NCBI GenBank assembly: GCA_000711775.1
Contig: ARYC01018587.1
Coordinates: 1-64,000 of the forward strand
Length of the DNA stretch: 64,000 nucleotides
Direction: 5' to 3'
DNA from: Oxytricha trifallax
Taxonomy: Eukaryota; Ciliophora; Spirotrichea; Sporadotrichida; Oxytrichidae
The notes beneath the pieces were generated by a model. That model was not told the DNA's origin and did not search any database. It saw nothing but the letters and a program-made list of their open reading frames with translations. Shown here in pieces: positions 25,552-37,029 of this stretch; the first letter of the stretch is position 1; every line of letters starts with the position of its first letter. Position numbers and translations under genes: made by a program.

Positions 25552-25830
25552 ATGTTCAAGGAAGTAGGACTTCAAGAACTAAAGATTAATGGGAAATGGT
25601 GCCCAATTTGTAACTCTATTGACTGCCTCGAGATGAACTACAGAACACTCAGATCATTCGAAGAAACCATGGAAGAAATCCAACAATATGTAGAGTTCGG
25701 AGTCTATGATGAAGTTAGATCCATCGATAGAAAAGAAGAAGAGAGAGAGATTGACAAAGATGTACTCAAGTTCTACTAAGAAAGAGTACATCTAAGACAG
25801 TTATGGTCTCACAAGAATTCATTATTTTGA
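25552..25830 (+). CDS. Small acidic protein with CPIC motif, hypothetical
   Basis: ATG at 25552, TGA at 25828-25830, 92 residues when TAA at 25777 is read as Gln. It contains WCPICNSIDCLEMN, a cysteine arrangement that could bind zinc but lacks enough ligands for a recognised finger. A highly charged helical stretch (RSIDRKEEEREIDKDVLKF) follows. Composition differs sharply from flanking AT-rich DNA. It follows the 24659-25440 frame in another phase and may be a later exon of the same locus. No function assigned. Confidence 0.5.
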
Positions 25831-25980
25831 TTGAATTGTTAAGATTTAATTAAAAGAATCTGAAGTGAGACAACCAGAGAGATTGAACAGATCAGATGAT
25901 TTAATAATATTAAAAGGGCTTGACCCTTATATGCTTTAAAGCTTAATAATTGGGGGTCCCCAGAGACCTTAATGTGATCA

Positions 25981-25981
25981 A

Positions 25982-26022
<41 letters not shown>

Positions 26023-26095
26023 AATAATATAAAAATACTAATAAAATAAAGAAATATGATAATAAATAAAATAAATAAATAAATAAATAACTCGC
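25981..26095. repeat. ATT and AAAT microsatellites
   Basis: About 14 ATT triplets (25981-26023), then AT-rich spacer with four to five AAAT units (about 26064-26090). Simple sequence between two coding-like blocks facing each other. Confidence 0.85.
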
Positions 26096-26279
26096 ATCGA
26101 GGGCTTAAAGCCCCCTGAGCATATCATTATGAAGATACAGTGTCTCTTTTTGAGTGTGATCCCAATAGGGTCACAGCTTCTGTGGGTAGTGCCAGATGCA
26201 CTGGTTCGCTTGCTCCTTAATGGGGAGAAGGGTGCTAGGATAGCTTAGTTGAATCCCAGGTCAATAGTCTGAAGGGTAG

Positions 26280-26639
26280 TCATTGTCTGAGTCCGAGTAG
26301 GCGGTCCAAGGGTCTGGAGAGAGTTCTCTCTTGGTTTTCTTCAGTGGTGGTTGAGTTTTTGTTTTTTTTTGTCTGGGTTTTTGAGTTGATTTGTTTTTTT
26401 AGTGATGAGATTTAGATAGTTGTTAAGTAGTTTTTAAATTCTTTAATGTCCAGGCTGAATTTTAAGTTCTTCAGTGGGTCAGCAATTGACTCATACTTTG
26501 GAAGTGTAGTAGTAAATTGAAGAAGTAGTTTCAGAGATTGGACAAATTGTTCATCATTCATGTCTCCAGTTATTAATTCTAATAGTTGTTGTCTTTTGAG
26601 TTCGGCTGTGTGTTTGTCCTTTAAGAAGGGGAAAGACAT
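26280..26639 (-). CDS. Hypothetical 119-residue hydrophilic protein
   Basis: ATG at 26639 and TGA at 26280-26282. Internal TAA at 26412 is read as Gln, extending the frame from 75 to 119 residues. It begins MSFPFLKDKHTAELKRQQLL, continues with amphipathic helical sequence (LKLLLQFTTTLPKYES) and ends in a Lys/Asn/Thr-rich basic tail. Immediately upstream, other frames encode further protein-like sequence (26640-27400), so this may be the C-terminal exon of a larger interrupted gene, and the ATG may be internal. No homologue recognised. Confidence 0.5.
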
Positions 26640-27400
26640 AGTTTTTCAAAGAGTTTTTGATAATGTTAATCTCGATATCTTTGGAAATATGTTCGCGAAA
26701 TGAAACTACTGAATTAGCTGAATAGGTTGTAGAGGTTTGGGAGCCAAGTTATATTATTAGTTTGGGTTGTTCTTGTTTGGTTAGAAAGAGGCAGCTAGGA
26801 GATTCAGTTAGGTTCAGAACTGTGTTTAGTCAGCATGAGGCTGTTACTAGCTATCTAGGAAGGTGTTAAAGTTTAGGGTTAGTAGTTGGAGAAAGGTTGG
26901 TTTATTTATTCCTAGAGAGCTTTGATCTGGGATTGTACTTTTAGTTCTAAGGTGAAGTATTTGGAACTATCTTCAAGTTGGCTTTCGAGGCCATTTTTGT
27001 TTGGCTTATTAATTAACTATTAAGAATTTATTAATTAAATTTATTAATTAAGATTGAGATCATATTTTAAAAGCTACTGTTCTAATTATTAGATTCTACT
27101 AGAACTAAGGTTTAGGAGCTGATTAAATAGGGATCGGGTGGCCAAATCTCTTATGTAGTCTCTAAACGTTGAGAAATAAAAGAGTAGATAGAAGCTTCGT
27201 GAAAGCAAGTTTGCCTATCATAAGCTTAATTTTAGTTGATTTGACGCCTTCTTAAGGAAAATAGAGAAGGATAGGATAGAGTCTTTCATGTTCTCGCATT
27301 AAGAAGTGACTCTGAGAAGGTTTACAAAAGTGTTTTCAACTTTTTAAGTGTTTAAGTTGAAGAACTTGTTGGAAGTCCTCTTTAGTGATTAAGTTCTTTC
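26640..27400 (-). other. Coding-like blocks upstream of the 26280-26639 ORF
   Basis: On the minus strand, 27000-26800 reads as a coiled-coil-like Gln-rich stretch (LESQLEDSSKYFTLELK, VQSQIKALQEQINQPFSNY). 26810-26640 reads in another frame as Ser/Ile-rich sequence ending FREHISKDIEINIIKNSLK. Farther upstream, 27400-27230 reads VNLLRVTSQCENMKDSILSF and 27235-27065 reads MIGKLAFTKLLSTLLFLNVQ then RLHKRFGHPIPIQ. The frame jumps fit introns, eliminated sequences or decay. No domain is recognised with confidence. Confidence 0.4.
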
Positions 27401-27419
27401 ATCTAGACTATTAACTTTT

Positions 27420-28380
27420 TAATTTAATAATTTAGCAAATTGATTAATAATAGATAAATAAAGTTAAATTAATTAATGAATATAGATTTAGATATAAAAT
27501 AAGTAAGTAGTAAGAATTGCAGAATACACTATTGATTTAATTAAAATCACAAATTATTCGAATGTTTTAACTAAAAAATAAATAAAAATATAAAAAAAAT
27601 TAAATAGATAAAAAGAAAATATAAAATAATATGATAATTTATTAATAAATGTCAAAAAATATATATGAATTTCTAATATTCTATAAATAAAATATATATA
27701 TTATTAAATATAAATTTTTTTAATTAATATTTTTTAGTTTGATTAAATTTAATATAAATTTTAATATCCTTTATATTCTTTATTTATTTATATTCTTTTT
27801 TAACTTATTTAAAAATTTTTTCTCAACATTTTGGTCTATAATGTATCTATACAATTATTAGATTTAAATTTTATTTTATAAATAATTAACTTCTTTGAAA
27901 TCAATTTTTATTAATAATCTTTGAAATTAAATTTTATTTTAAAATTTTACAAAAGGCAATTAAATCAGCTGTTCTTCAAGATTATAGTAAATGAATCTTT
28001 CATATGTCATAATTATTTTTACAATCTTCTGGCAAAAATTAAAAATTTTATTTTTTTTAATCTGCAAATATCATCTTAGAAAGCCTTTTCCTAATGTTTA
28101 AGTTTCGATTGTCTTTATGGATCTAATGCTTGAAATCATTTATTAAAGGTCTTCTTTTACGCGTTGTTATATGAATGATTTAAATACATTAGTTTTAATG
28201 GTCATGAAAGATGTCACACACGGTATTAGATTGTATTGGATAATAGCTTTACACTTTAAATATATTAATTTTAGCAAGCAAAAATCATATTTTCTTTTTT
28301 GGAATATTCAGTGCATTATTAATATATTTTAAGTTAATCAAAGTACTTATTATACTAATAAAAAATTGAAATATTAAAAT
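27420..28380. other. AT-rich spacer without supportable gene
   Basis: Mostly A/T runs. A weak protein-like stretch may exist on the minus strand around 28070-28180, but two frames look equally plausible, so none is called. Confidence 0.4.
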
Positions 28381-28385
28381 AATAT

Positions 28386-29900
28386 CTGTTCTGACCGAGA
28401 CCCCCCCTACCCTCCTCCTCCCCCATAAAAAAATATGACCCTCCCCCTCCCCCCCTTTATAATAAAATTTTTCAAATTATATGAAAAACATATTCTTATG
28501 CTTTGAATCATGATCTATCTTAAAAAAAATCTTGCCCTGCGGGCAGCTACTGTTATTTATTATTATATTTGATAAGCTTCACTACGTCCGTCGACTTTTT
28601 TTGATACATGCTTGTATAGGAAAATATTACAAATGAATTTTATTTTTGAGTGTCATTAATTTAATTTTTATTATATCTATTAATATAAACGAACCCAAAT
28701 TCTATTTAATAATTTTTTATATCTACAATCGTCTTTATTGGGCATAATACTTTAAAATAATATAATAAACATTTACACTTTTGTAAATATTTGTCTTATC
28801 ATATCTTTATTAATTATGAAATCATTTTTAAATAGTTTAAGAGAAAATTTTTAATTAAATTATTTTATACAAGTTAGAATTTTTAATTCAATGAGTTCAT
28901 TTTATATTTTAGTAAGATAGCTTAGCCATTTCATTAACGCACTATTAATTAAATTCATTTTTTATAATTTATATAAATTACTTCATTTTTAGGGTCCATA
29001 CACAACTCATCTCATTAAAAATTATAAATCCTCTTTATCTTATCTTGGATAAAATCAGTTACATATAATAACTCTAAATCTTAAAGATTATATAATGCCT
29101 CAAACTTCTAGAAAAATTAGCCTTATCTATTAATCATTATTTAATACTTACACGTTTTTTTTCTGTAAATTTCTAAATAAACTTAATATGTTTTAAACAG
29201 GATTTAAAAACTTTATTTGGAAAGATAATGAGAGATTTAATTGACTATTTTTTCAAACTGAACAAACTCTAATCTATAGAGCTACTATTGTTTGCTAAAT
29301 CTCAATTCTATTATTTTTTTCTTGTGATATTTTGAGAAATTGAACTTATAAAATTATCAATGAATTTGAAAAATAAAAATCTTTGATAAAAGGTATAATT
29401 ATATTTATATTAAATTAAATAAAATAATTAGATATTGTTTAATTTTTAAATATATTATTTTCATAATTAATAAAGATATGATAAGACAAATATTTACAAA
29501 AGTGTAAATGTTTATTATATTATTTTAAAGTATTATGCCCAATAAAGACGATTGTAGATATAAAAAATTATTAAATAGAATTTGGGTTCGTTTATATTAA
29601 TAGATATAATAAAAATTAAATTAATGACACTCAAAAATAAAATTCATTTGTAATATTTTCCTATACAAGCATGTATCAAAAAAAGTTGACGGACGTAGTG
29701 AAGCTTATCAAATATAATAATAAAAAACAGTAGCTGCCCGCAGGGCAAGATTTTCTTTTAGATAGATCATGATTCAAAGCATAAGTATATGTTTTTCATA
29801 TAATTTGAAAAATTTTATTATAAAGGGGGGGGGAGGGAGGAGGAGGCATATATTTTTCATGGGGGGGGAGGGGGGTAGGGGGGGGGTCTCGGTCAGAACA
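28386..29900. mobile_element. 1.5-kb foldback element with G/C-run termini
   Basis: Ends are TGTTCTGACCGAGACC at 28387 and its exact complement at 29885-29900. Inverted arms of about 440 bp (28387-28830, 29450-29900) match almost base for base, around a ~620-bp AT-rich centre with no transposase. Just inside each end lies a C-run/G-run block (CCCCCCC...CCCTCCTCC; complement near 29826-29887). AATAT pentamers directly flank the element (28381-28385, 29901-29905), a possible target duplication. The ORF at 29769-29954 is a by-product of the G-rich arm. Confidence 0.85.
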
Positions 29901-29904
29901 AATA

Positions 29905-30545
29905 TGTTTAATGTTCCTCATATTCATCATCATATTCAAAATCAAGGTCTCTAATTTCCCCGCTCTGTTCTTCTTGCGATGTTACATTTCCACTTGCATC
30001 GGTGATCTTACCAGATAAGAACATTAAATATTAAGAAATAAAGAGATATAAATTTTTTTAAATTACATTTTATGTGAGTTGTCTATCTTTATTTGAGTCT
30101 GATATTTAAATTTACTTTTAGATTTATTAAGTTTTTGATTCAATTAATTAATTTTCTATTATAATTCTAAATGCCTCGATGCTAAGACCACTCCATTATA
30201 TATTTATTATGAATAATAGGAAAATAGATGATTGAAAGAATTCATTAAATTAAATACTTTAAAATATATAAAATATGGGAAAAATACTAACAGTTTTCCA
30301 TTAAACAATTTTCTTTCGGATCTTCTGCCATCAGTCCAAAAATTAAGGTATTCCCCTTCCTTCAGCTCCTTTAATGAAGAGTCTACTCAACTCAGTCGGC
30401 GCTTTTCCTAGACTAATAATGCAATTTAAAATAATGTTAGTATATAAAATGTAACTTACAAATTTAACTGAATGATCAGCATCTCCGTCGACTTCATCTT
30501 AATTTCTCTAATCATTATTAATTATTAAAATTTAATTATCAACTT
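29905..30545 (-). other. Interrupted gene segment with acidic tail and intron
   Basis: Minus-strand blocks: 30515-30460 reads DQRNQDEVDGDADHSVK; 30413-30459 has the form of a spliceosomal intron (GTAAGT...TACTAAC...TTATTAG, 47 nt); 30385-30300 reads LKELKEGEYLNFWTDGRRSE; 30010-29910 reads LSGKITDASGNVTSQEEQSG, then an Asp/Glu/Tyr-rich end (LDFEYDDEYEEH). The last block is paralogous to 43690-43810 on the same strand. Frames of successive blocks do not join simply, so additional introns, eliminated sequences or decay are likely. Function unknown. Confidence 0.5.
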
Positions 30546-30831
30546 CCTTATAAATTGTAATTATATTACTTACACTTTGAGTATTCTATTCATAATTCTG
30601 TTTTCCTTTAATTAAGAAGCAAAAGCCTCTAGGTAGAAGTTAAAGAATTCTTAGTAAGATAAATTTCATAGAAGGTAGGGAGACAACTTTAGAATTGATA
30701 TTTCATACAATTATCAGGATTTATTTGGATATTAAAATCGCAGAAATAAATTAATGAACTATGCTTTCATTTATAATTTTTAAATCTTATAATCAAATAG
30801 TTAGTAAAAATCAATTGTTGTTTTATGCAGG

Positions 30832-30881
30832 TAAAAGTGGGGCAAAAGTAGAATTTCTTTTTCTACTTTTACCCCGCTTTA
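30832..30881. repeat. Short inverted repeat (hairpin)
   Basis: Near-perfect palindrome: AAAAGTGGGGCAAAAGTAGAA is mirrored by TTCTACTTTTACCCCGCTTT with about two mismatches around a short T-rich loop. Could be a small foldback remnant. Confidence 0.7.
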
Positions 30882-30938
30882 GTAATCATTATTTTTATTT
30901 AAAAACTTATAATAATTGATTTATTTATTTTAACATTC

Positions 30939-31088
30939 GATCAGTGACCAGGCAGCGAGGGTGTGGCCACCTCGCCATGCAGCTGGAGGAGCCTGGTTCG
31001 AACCCCACCACCCGCCAACGGTTGTCACCGGCGAAGGATCTCTTGCCTCCAGCTTTGATCACTACATATGCATGCCTGGTCACTGATC
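30939..31088. mobile_element. 150-bp terminal-inverted-repeat element with tRNA-like B box
   Basis: Perfect 16-bp inverted termini GATCAGTGACCAGGCA (30939-30954) and TGCCTGGTCACTGATC (31073-31088). The interior is GC-rich, unlike its surroundings, and includes GGTTCGAACCCC (about 30994-31005), which matches a Pol III B-box core. A box-A-like 'ccaggcagcgagg' lies near the left end. It looks like a small non-autonomous element carrying a tRNA-derived part. The open frame 30944-31126 is a shadow of it. Confidence 0.6.
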
Positions 31089-31689
31089 AGGCTCTTCAGT
31101 CAGTGGTCGCCTATAAACAGAAGTAATGGAGTGGCACTTACCTCAATATCAATTCTGTTAAACTCATCGAAGCAACACCAGAGATCGCTCCTTGAACAAG
31201 AAGGAAAAATGTTCAACATGATTGTCATGCTTAACTTAAAACTCCATTACTCAAAAAGTTAAATAATAAACCTTAATTTCAATTATTATTAACACCTTAC
31301 CTGAGTTAATTACTACTAATTACTACAATTTTAACATTCTTACTTAATTTAAATTAAAGTTAATTTATATTAAATTAGCAGTATGATAATTAAAAAAGTA
31401 AATACGTCTCTATCATTTCTGATAATCACTAAACTAAAACTAATATTTCCTGATCTGAACGTCTTAATTAATTAAAAAAAGTTCGATTATTCATGATTCA
31501 AGATCAGAATAAAAATAAGAACAGAAATTATTGAAAATTAACTTTCAATTTTTAAAAAAAATTACTTAACTTATAACTGCATAAAAGATTGTAGAATTTT
31601 TGATGAAGGGGTAAATTATTTAAAAATGCAAGGATATTAGAACCAAAAATATTATTTTTAATATATTGTAATAAGCAACAATAGGCATG

Positions 31690-32350
31690 ACTGTAATCTA
31701 GGCTTTATCATCATAATTAGCATCGTACAGACTTATTCGTAGCTCGTCTTATTTCATGTCTTTCCCCATTCTTACGCCTTGTCTTCAGTCCTCTTCTCTA
31801 TCTTCGTCTTTTTAAGGCTGCTTATTCATTCACATGATTTCATAAGTGCACAATGATTGGTTTTAGAATAGTAGTAACTGTACTGAATGTTATAGATTCC
31901 CTTTGCGTTCTCTATTACATGGATTTCTAACAGAGTAGTATTTAACTCTGAATGGAACAATAAATCTGTACCATGTCTGTTTCTCTAGTGGTAGGTTTGG
32001 TGTGCCTTCTTTCCGTTGTCATTCTAATCTTCTTGAAGCTTCATATGCTGGGAATAGATTCATCTATAGTCTTGAGTAATTTCATCAATTTTGGCAAATC
32101 TTGACAGCTGGTCTTTATATTAGGATTTCAGCATTTTATGACTTTCAGTATTGCAGTCGAAAAAGCGAGTAAACAATCGATCAGTAGCCAACTAAAGGCA
32201 CCAATCGATGCGTCTTCTTCTATCTCATGACGGTGGAACTTCTGCCTCAGAAATCTCCTCGAGGAGCCGAGATAATCAAGTATCACTGTTTCCTAAAATG
32301 ATATTGGAATTTCCTAAGTGATGATTATGCATATCTTTAGTCACTAATTA
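31690..32350 (-). other. Long coding-like frame with five TGA codons
   Basis: From about 32350 down to 31690 a single minus frame stays protein-like for some 220 codons with no frame change. Landmarks are SRLLEEISEAEVPPS, RRRRIDWCLQLATDRLFTRF, FDCNTESHKMLKSQYKDQLS, LLFHSELNTTLLEIHVIEN and KKTKIEKRTEDKAQEWGKT. TGA codons fall after SDT, PPS, QDYR, SCE and WGKT. GC content is higher than flanks. No family is recognised. It is either a gene using or tolerating UGA, or a decaying gene without indels. Confidence 0.5.
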
Positions 32351-32745
32351 AGTTTACACTACAATCAATTCTGCTTAGCTTGCCATTATCTCGCGCTTGC
32401 TGGCTCTTTCCTCTCTTATTTTAATGCTTTCCTTTAAATAGTAGTGTCGATTGCCCTGGTGGATTCTCATTTTTTCCAAAGGATTTTAATATCCAAGCAA
32501 AGATTTTCATATAAGGAGGCAATTTGATACTGATACAGTTATAGTGTGCAAGCAACGCTCACGGGTACTTCAACTAATGGAGTTTCCATTCACTCTGGCA
32601 TTTGAAAGCACCTTTATCACTTAACGAAACAGTAGAACAGGATCATTTGCCAAGAGTGTCTAAGATGTTTAATGTTTAGAAAGCTGCTAATACACTCGAA
32701 ATTTTATCGCTTCCACTCTCTTAATCCTGCGCTTACACAATAGTC

Positions 32746-33048
32746 TCAGCGAATGGATTCGCTACACCATGATCCTCTCTCAATATGCACTAGGTGCTGC
32801 TATATACATGATCGCACTAGCCCCCAAATGCTCAAAGATTCACGTGTATCATCGGACTTGCTAGAAATAGCTGCATGATTGTTGGTCCATACCATGCCAT
32901 TGGTACTCTTTGGCAGCCTTGTGATGTTGATATGTGTAATGGAGTTACTGTTGAGGAGAGTACTTCTATTTTTCAACATTGTTTCATCCGTAGACTGTAG
33001 CATGTTGAGGATTCTCATCCCTGGTATCAAGAGGTGACAGCCACCCAT
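32746..33048 (-). CDS. Hypothetical ~100-residue protein
   Basis: First ATG at 33048, TGA at 32746-32748, with TAG at 32800 read as Gln. Sequence begins MGGCHLLIPGMRILNMLQST and contains ITRLPKSTNGMVWTNN. The frame is open for about 17 codons upstream of the ATG as well. It lies upstream of and on the same strand as the 31690-32350 frame and may be an exon of that locus. No homologue recognised; frames of this length can arise by chance under a one-stop code. Confidence 0.35.
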
Positions 33049-33687
33049 CAATAATGGAAGTTAGACTAATACACAGCTTTTACATTTCAAAGGCAGTGAT
33101 CATTTTTTAGTAAGTTCTTCTTTTATTAATTATTTAGTAATTATTAGAGGCACAATGAATAATATAATCTATGCTGAATATATTATAATCTCCAATTTTG
33201 CAATTATTTCTAATTAATAAAAAATAGGATCTTCGATTGATTTTTTTGAAACATATTTTATTAATGATCTAGATATTTTAATATATATTATTAACTTCCT
33301 TATTTAAAAACAATTTACTCTTTTATAAAAAATTTAACTTAAAACAACTTTGATTATCAATTAGATATCACTATTGATAATTTAACAATGATATTTTAAG
33401 AATGATTATTAAGCATAAGTACTCATTTTTAATACTAATTTCAGACATTTTTACTTGTTTTCATTAATTATCTTTACATTTGTTTTTAGCTATAATCATG
33501 ATTTTATATTAATATAAGTATTATTCGGGAGTTATATATATTTCTACAATTCACTAATTATACTAAATTTTGATAAATATATAAAAAAAATAATAATATC
33601 ATATAATATATATTAAATGTAATTGTAGGCATCCTTCAAACTTTAAACTATATTTTATACCTAATATTCATAATTCTTTCAAATCTC

Positions 33688-33723
33688 CAACCGTCGACAG
33701 TTTATAAGAAGTGGCGACGGTTG
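33688..33723. repeat. Hairpin with 9-bp stem
   Basis: CAACCGTCG at 33688-33696 pairs exactly with CGACGGTTG at 33715-33723 across an 18-nt loop, in otherwise AT-rich DNA. Confidence 0.6.
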
Positions 33724-34290
33724 CTACGATTTGGCAATTTATTGTAAATATAAGTCATTTTAATGTTTTAATCACCATCATTTTATAATACTTTAAGTTC
33801 AGGAATCAAATTTCCTGAAAGATATCTGAAGTCTTATTTTATCTATAATAGTCTATATAGAATAGTTTAAGTTATAGAAAACTAATTTATAACAATAATT
33901 TTGCGTATAATTATTTATATTTATTTACTTTTATGTAAGATTTATAATTCATTACAGATTAAAACAGATCTATATAGATTATTGATGTTTTTATTGAATT
34001 TTAAATCCTGAACTTGCTTAATTATAGGTTTCAAATATTAATTATTTAATTAACAGAATATTATATTCTAACCTTAATACATAAATTAACAGCAACCATC
34101 GGCAATTTTTGCTAATTGCTGTCAGTTGATTAAATATATCACTTAAGTTTAAATAAACTGTGATCAAATGAAAATATGAGATTTTTATTTCCTAAACTTA
34201 TAATTAAATTTTTTAAATAGAATATAATTCAAACTTTGCCAGTTGTAATGGATTTTTCCTATTAAAAATTCGATTATATTTTAAGATATA

Positions 34291-34443
34291 GCACAAAGCT
34301 CGCCTTGCTTATCAACTGTGATTAGAATGGATACTTAGACTGATAATCTTGATATTGCTCACAACCTTAGCTTTTGGTTACAACATCGTTGGATTTTCAT
34401 TAATGAGTCAATTGGCTATTATTTAACTTCTTATTGTTGCTGA
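34291..34443 (+). other. Coding-like segment, about 50 codons
   Basis: The forward frame reads LSTVIRMDTQTDNLDIAHNL then SFWLQHRWIFINESIGYYLT, ending at a TGA near 34441. Balanced composition with Trp and His suggests real coding sequence rather than AT drift. The frame seems to continue as YQTFFMSLSNFIK after the TGA. Isolated between AT-rich flanks, as expected for a macronuclear-destined segment or a relic. Confidence 0.35.
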
Positions 34444-36747
34444 TATCAAACATTCTTCATGAGTTTGTCGAATTTTATTAAATGAAAATGCCTGTTCGCT
34501 TGTTCACGAAAGTAATAAGAGGAAAGAGTTAAAATACAATTTTAAAGATTCATTCATTAGGAAGTTAGCAAGATAATAGCAATTTGTGATATAAAATTTA
34601 TATTATATTTTATTAGACTATTTGATTGATTATATAGTCATGTAATTAAGCAATCTTCATCATTTTTTTAGTTATATATCTTAAATGCCACATAATTCTA
34701 TTTAATATATAACTAACTCAATAATTTTAAACTTAAAATTTTTATTTAATATTAGTTGTATAATAAATTTTTATGCAAATTTTATTTTTTCTTATTGAAT
34801 GATAATTTTATTTAGTAAATTTCCTCATAAAAAAATTAATTATTATCAAATCAATTAATTAAGTTAAAATAAGCATGATAATTTATTAAGGGTTCTAGCT
34901 ATATATTATGATAAGCTTAAAAATCTGAGCTGGTTGTGATATTGACGAATTACTCATTTATGAATAGTATTTATTGAAATTCTATATTATAATTAGATAA
35001 ATTTTTATTTTATTCAGCATTATTCTTATAATATTTAAAATTTTAACATCTCATTTCGGTAAAAAATAAAGCAGTTAACTTTGAAAATCTAATAATTTTA
35101 TCAATTCTTACACCAACAATAATAACAATAAAAACGATCTAATAACAATAGAACCAACAAACCAAAAATATAAACAACTATTTAATGCCAGACTTCATTT
35201 TCAGCCAAATTTAATTAATAAAAATAGCAACTACAGATAAATTGGTTAAGCTATATATTGAATTAGAAATTTTGAAGAAAAATAACCTTGACAGTAATGA
35301 AAAGCAAGGGTGAGGAAGCTTCCTGCCCCAAAATTAAATGCACCATGATTTAGTTTGTTATAATCTAGTTTACAATTGATTTTATGTCTTATTAAAAAAT
35401 CTAAGTTTGATGAAAATCACATTAAATATTAATAAAAAACAATGTTTTTAATATATAACTAGACAAAGAATAATTATTAACCTTGAAAATTATACACTAT
35501 CAAAAGTTGTTTAGTTTATGGTAATGTTAATTGAAATAGGGATTATAACAGAAAATATAAATTTATTGTTGAGACAGGAAACTACCGAAAGAAGCAGGAA
35601 ACTGCGCAGTAGTAGAAAACTTATTCCCCCGAAAACCAATAGAATTAGGCTATTTAAAGATTCCTAATTCATAACATTTGGCTTTATGTATTTTGTAATT
35701 GAATCTAATCATAATATTTGTTTAAGATGTTGTTATGGATTAGATAAGCAAATTAATTTTTAATTTTTAAATATAATAAATAATTATATTAGAAATAATT
35801 GTAGGGTATTTTTACATTTCCAGCATAAATTTATAAAACCTATTATTGATCATATATGTTTGAAAATTAAGAATTTTAATAATTGATAAATTAACGGTAT
35901 ATTTATTTTTCCTTTAATTTATATTAAAAAGGATTAATATATTTCAAAATAAATATGAATATTTCTTATTTCACAACTAAACTATTAAGAATTTTCATAT
36001 TCTAAGTAAAAAAAATCTATTTTCAAGACTTTCATATTCCTATCATAACTCTTAAATTTCATTTTTATAACTCAACTTTTAGTATTTTCAAATATATTTA
36101 AAATTAGCATGTTGAAACTGTGCAAAATTCGCAGTTAATAACTTTATTTTAATATACGTTAAAAGAATATAATTATTACATTATGTTATTATCTAATATG
36201 CTACACATTTGCGATAAACAACAATTAATTTTGGAAATTAATAAGTATTTTATATAAATATGGCAAAATATTTGCTTATATATATATATATATATACATT
36301 ATTCATGCTTAAAGAAAATTTCTTAAATTTATTTCATTTTTTTGTACTCTGTATAATTTAATTTACCAATTTATATTTATAGGCAGTTTAATTTACATTT
36401 GCATTTATATTTTCACGATTGTTTTCTATTTTATCAATATTATAATAGTGATAGAGATGGTATGTAGACCATTTTGCATATTATAAATTTGCTACCGTAT
36501 AGTTTGTCATTTGAATATAAACTAGACTTATCATTATGACCCCTTAATTTTAAAGTCTTTGGTAAGAGCTACGAAAAAATTTAATGAAGAAATTTCAATA
36601 TTTGAATTTGAATTATAGAGTCTACAACTTTAATAAGCTTGATAGTTCTTATTTTAATTTCCCTCATTTAGTAATTAGATTACTTCTCTATCAATTAATA
36701 ATTACATAGTTTTTACATATTTCAATTAAGGATTGTAGAAATAGATA

Positions 36748-37009
36748 AAACCCCATAGATCAATTAAGACATGAGAATTGGGGTTAAGAACAATTAAATT
36801 AAGAATTAATTATTATTGGCGTATAATTATATTGTTTGGGCTAATTATTAAAACTATTGGCTCGATTAATTGTCCTTATAAAATAATCCAATCAGGGTGT
36901 GTTAATTTGATTTTAGCCTAATTATTTATATTATTAGCCAATTATAATTAATTTTTAATCTAATTGTTCTTAACTCCTATCCTCGCTTCTTAATTGATCT
37001 ATGGGGTTT
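36748..37009. mobile_element. 262-bp MITE with AAACCCC termini, copy 1
   Basis: Inverted ends AAACCCCATAGATCAATTAAG and complement, flanked by TA dinucleotides (36746-36747, 37010-37011). The interior shares 'attggcgta', 'attggctcgaatt'-like and 'ccaatcaggtgtg'-like strings with the copy at 55623-55884, which has exactly the same length. TA duplication fits a Tc1/mariner-type mover. No coding capacity. Confidence 0.85.
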
Positions 37010-37029
37010 TATATAGACTAACATTATTA

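Larger units (their letters stand above)
33100..36745. other. AT-rich region with few coding-like patches
   Basis: Mainly AT-rich. Exceptions are the hairpin at 33688-33723, a coding-like patch at 34291-34443 (+), and a Gln/Lys-rich 25-codon stretch near 35573-35660 (+; ETGNYRKKQETAQQQKTYS). A TA microsatellite lies near 36278-36297. Nothing else is supportable. Confidence 0.5.

Noticed and set aside
29769-29954. 61-codon Gly/Arg-rich ORF
   Set aside because: It is the translation of the G-run at the end of the 28386-29900 foldback element.
30944-31262. Two overlapping ORFs of 60-64 codons
   Set aside because: They overlap the 150-bp inverted-repeat element and show no protein-like continuity.
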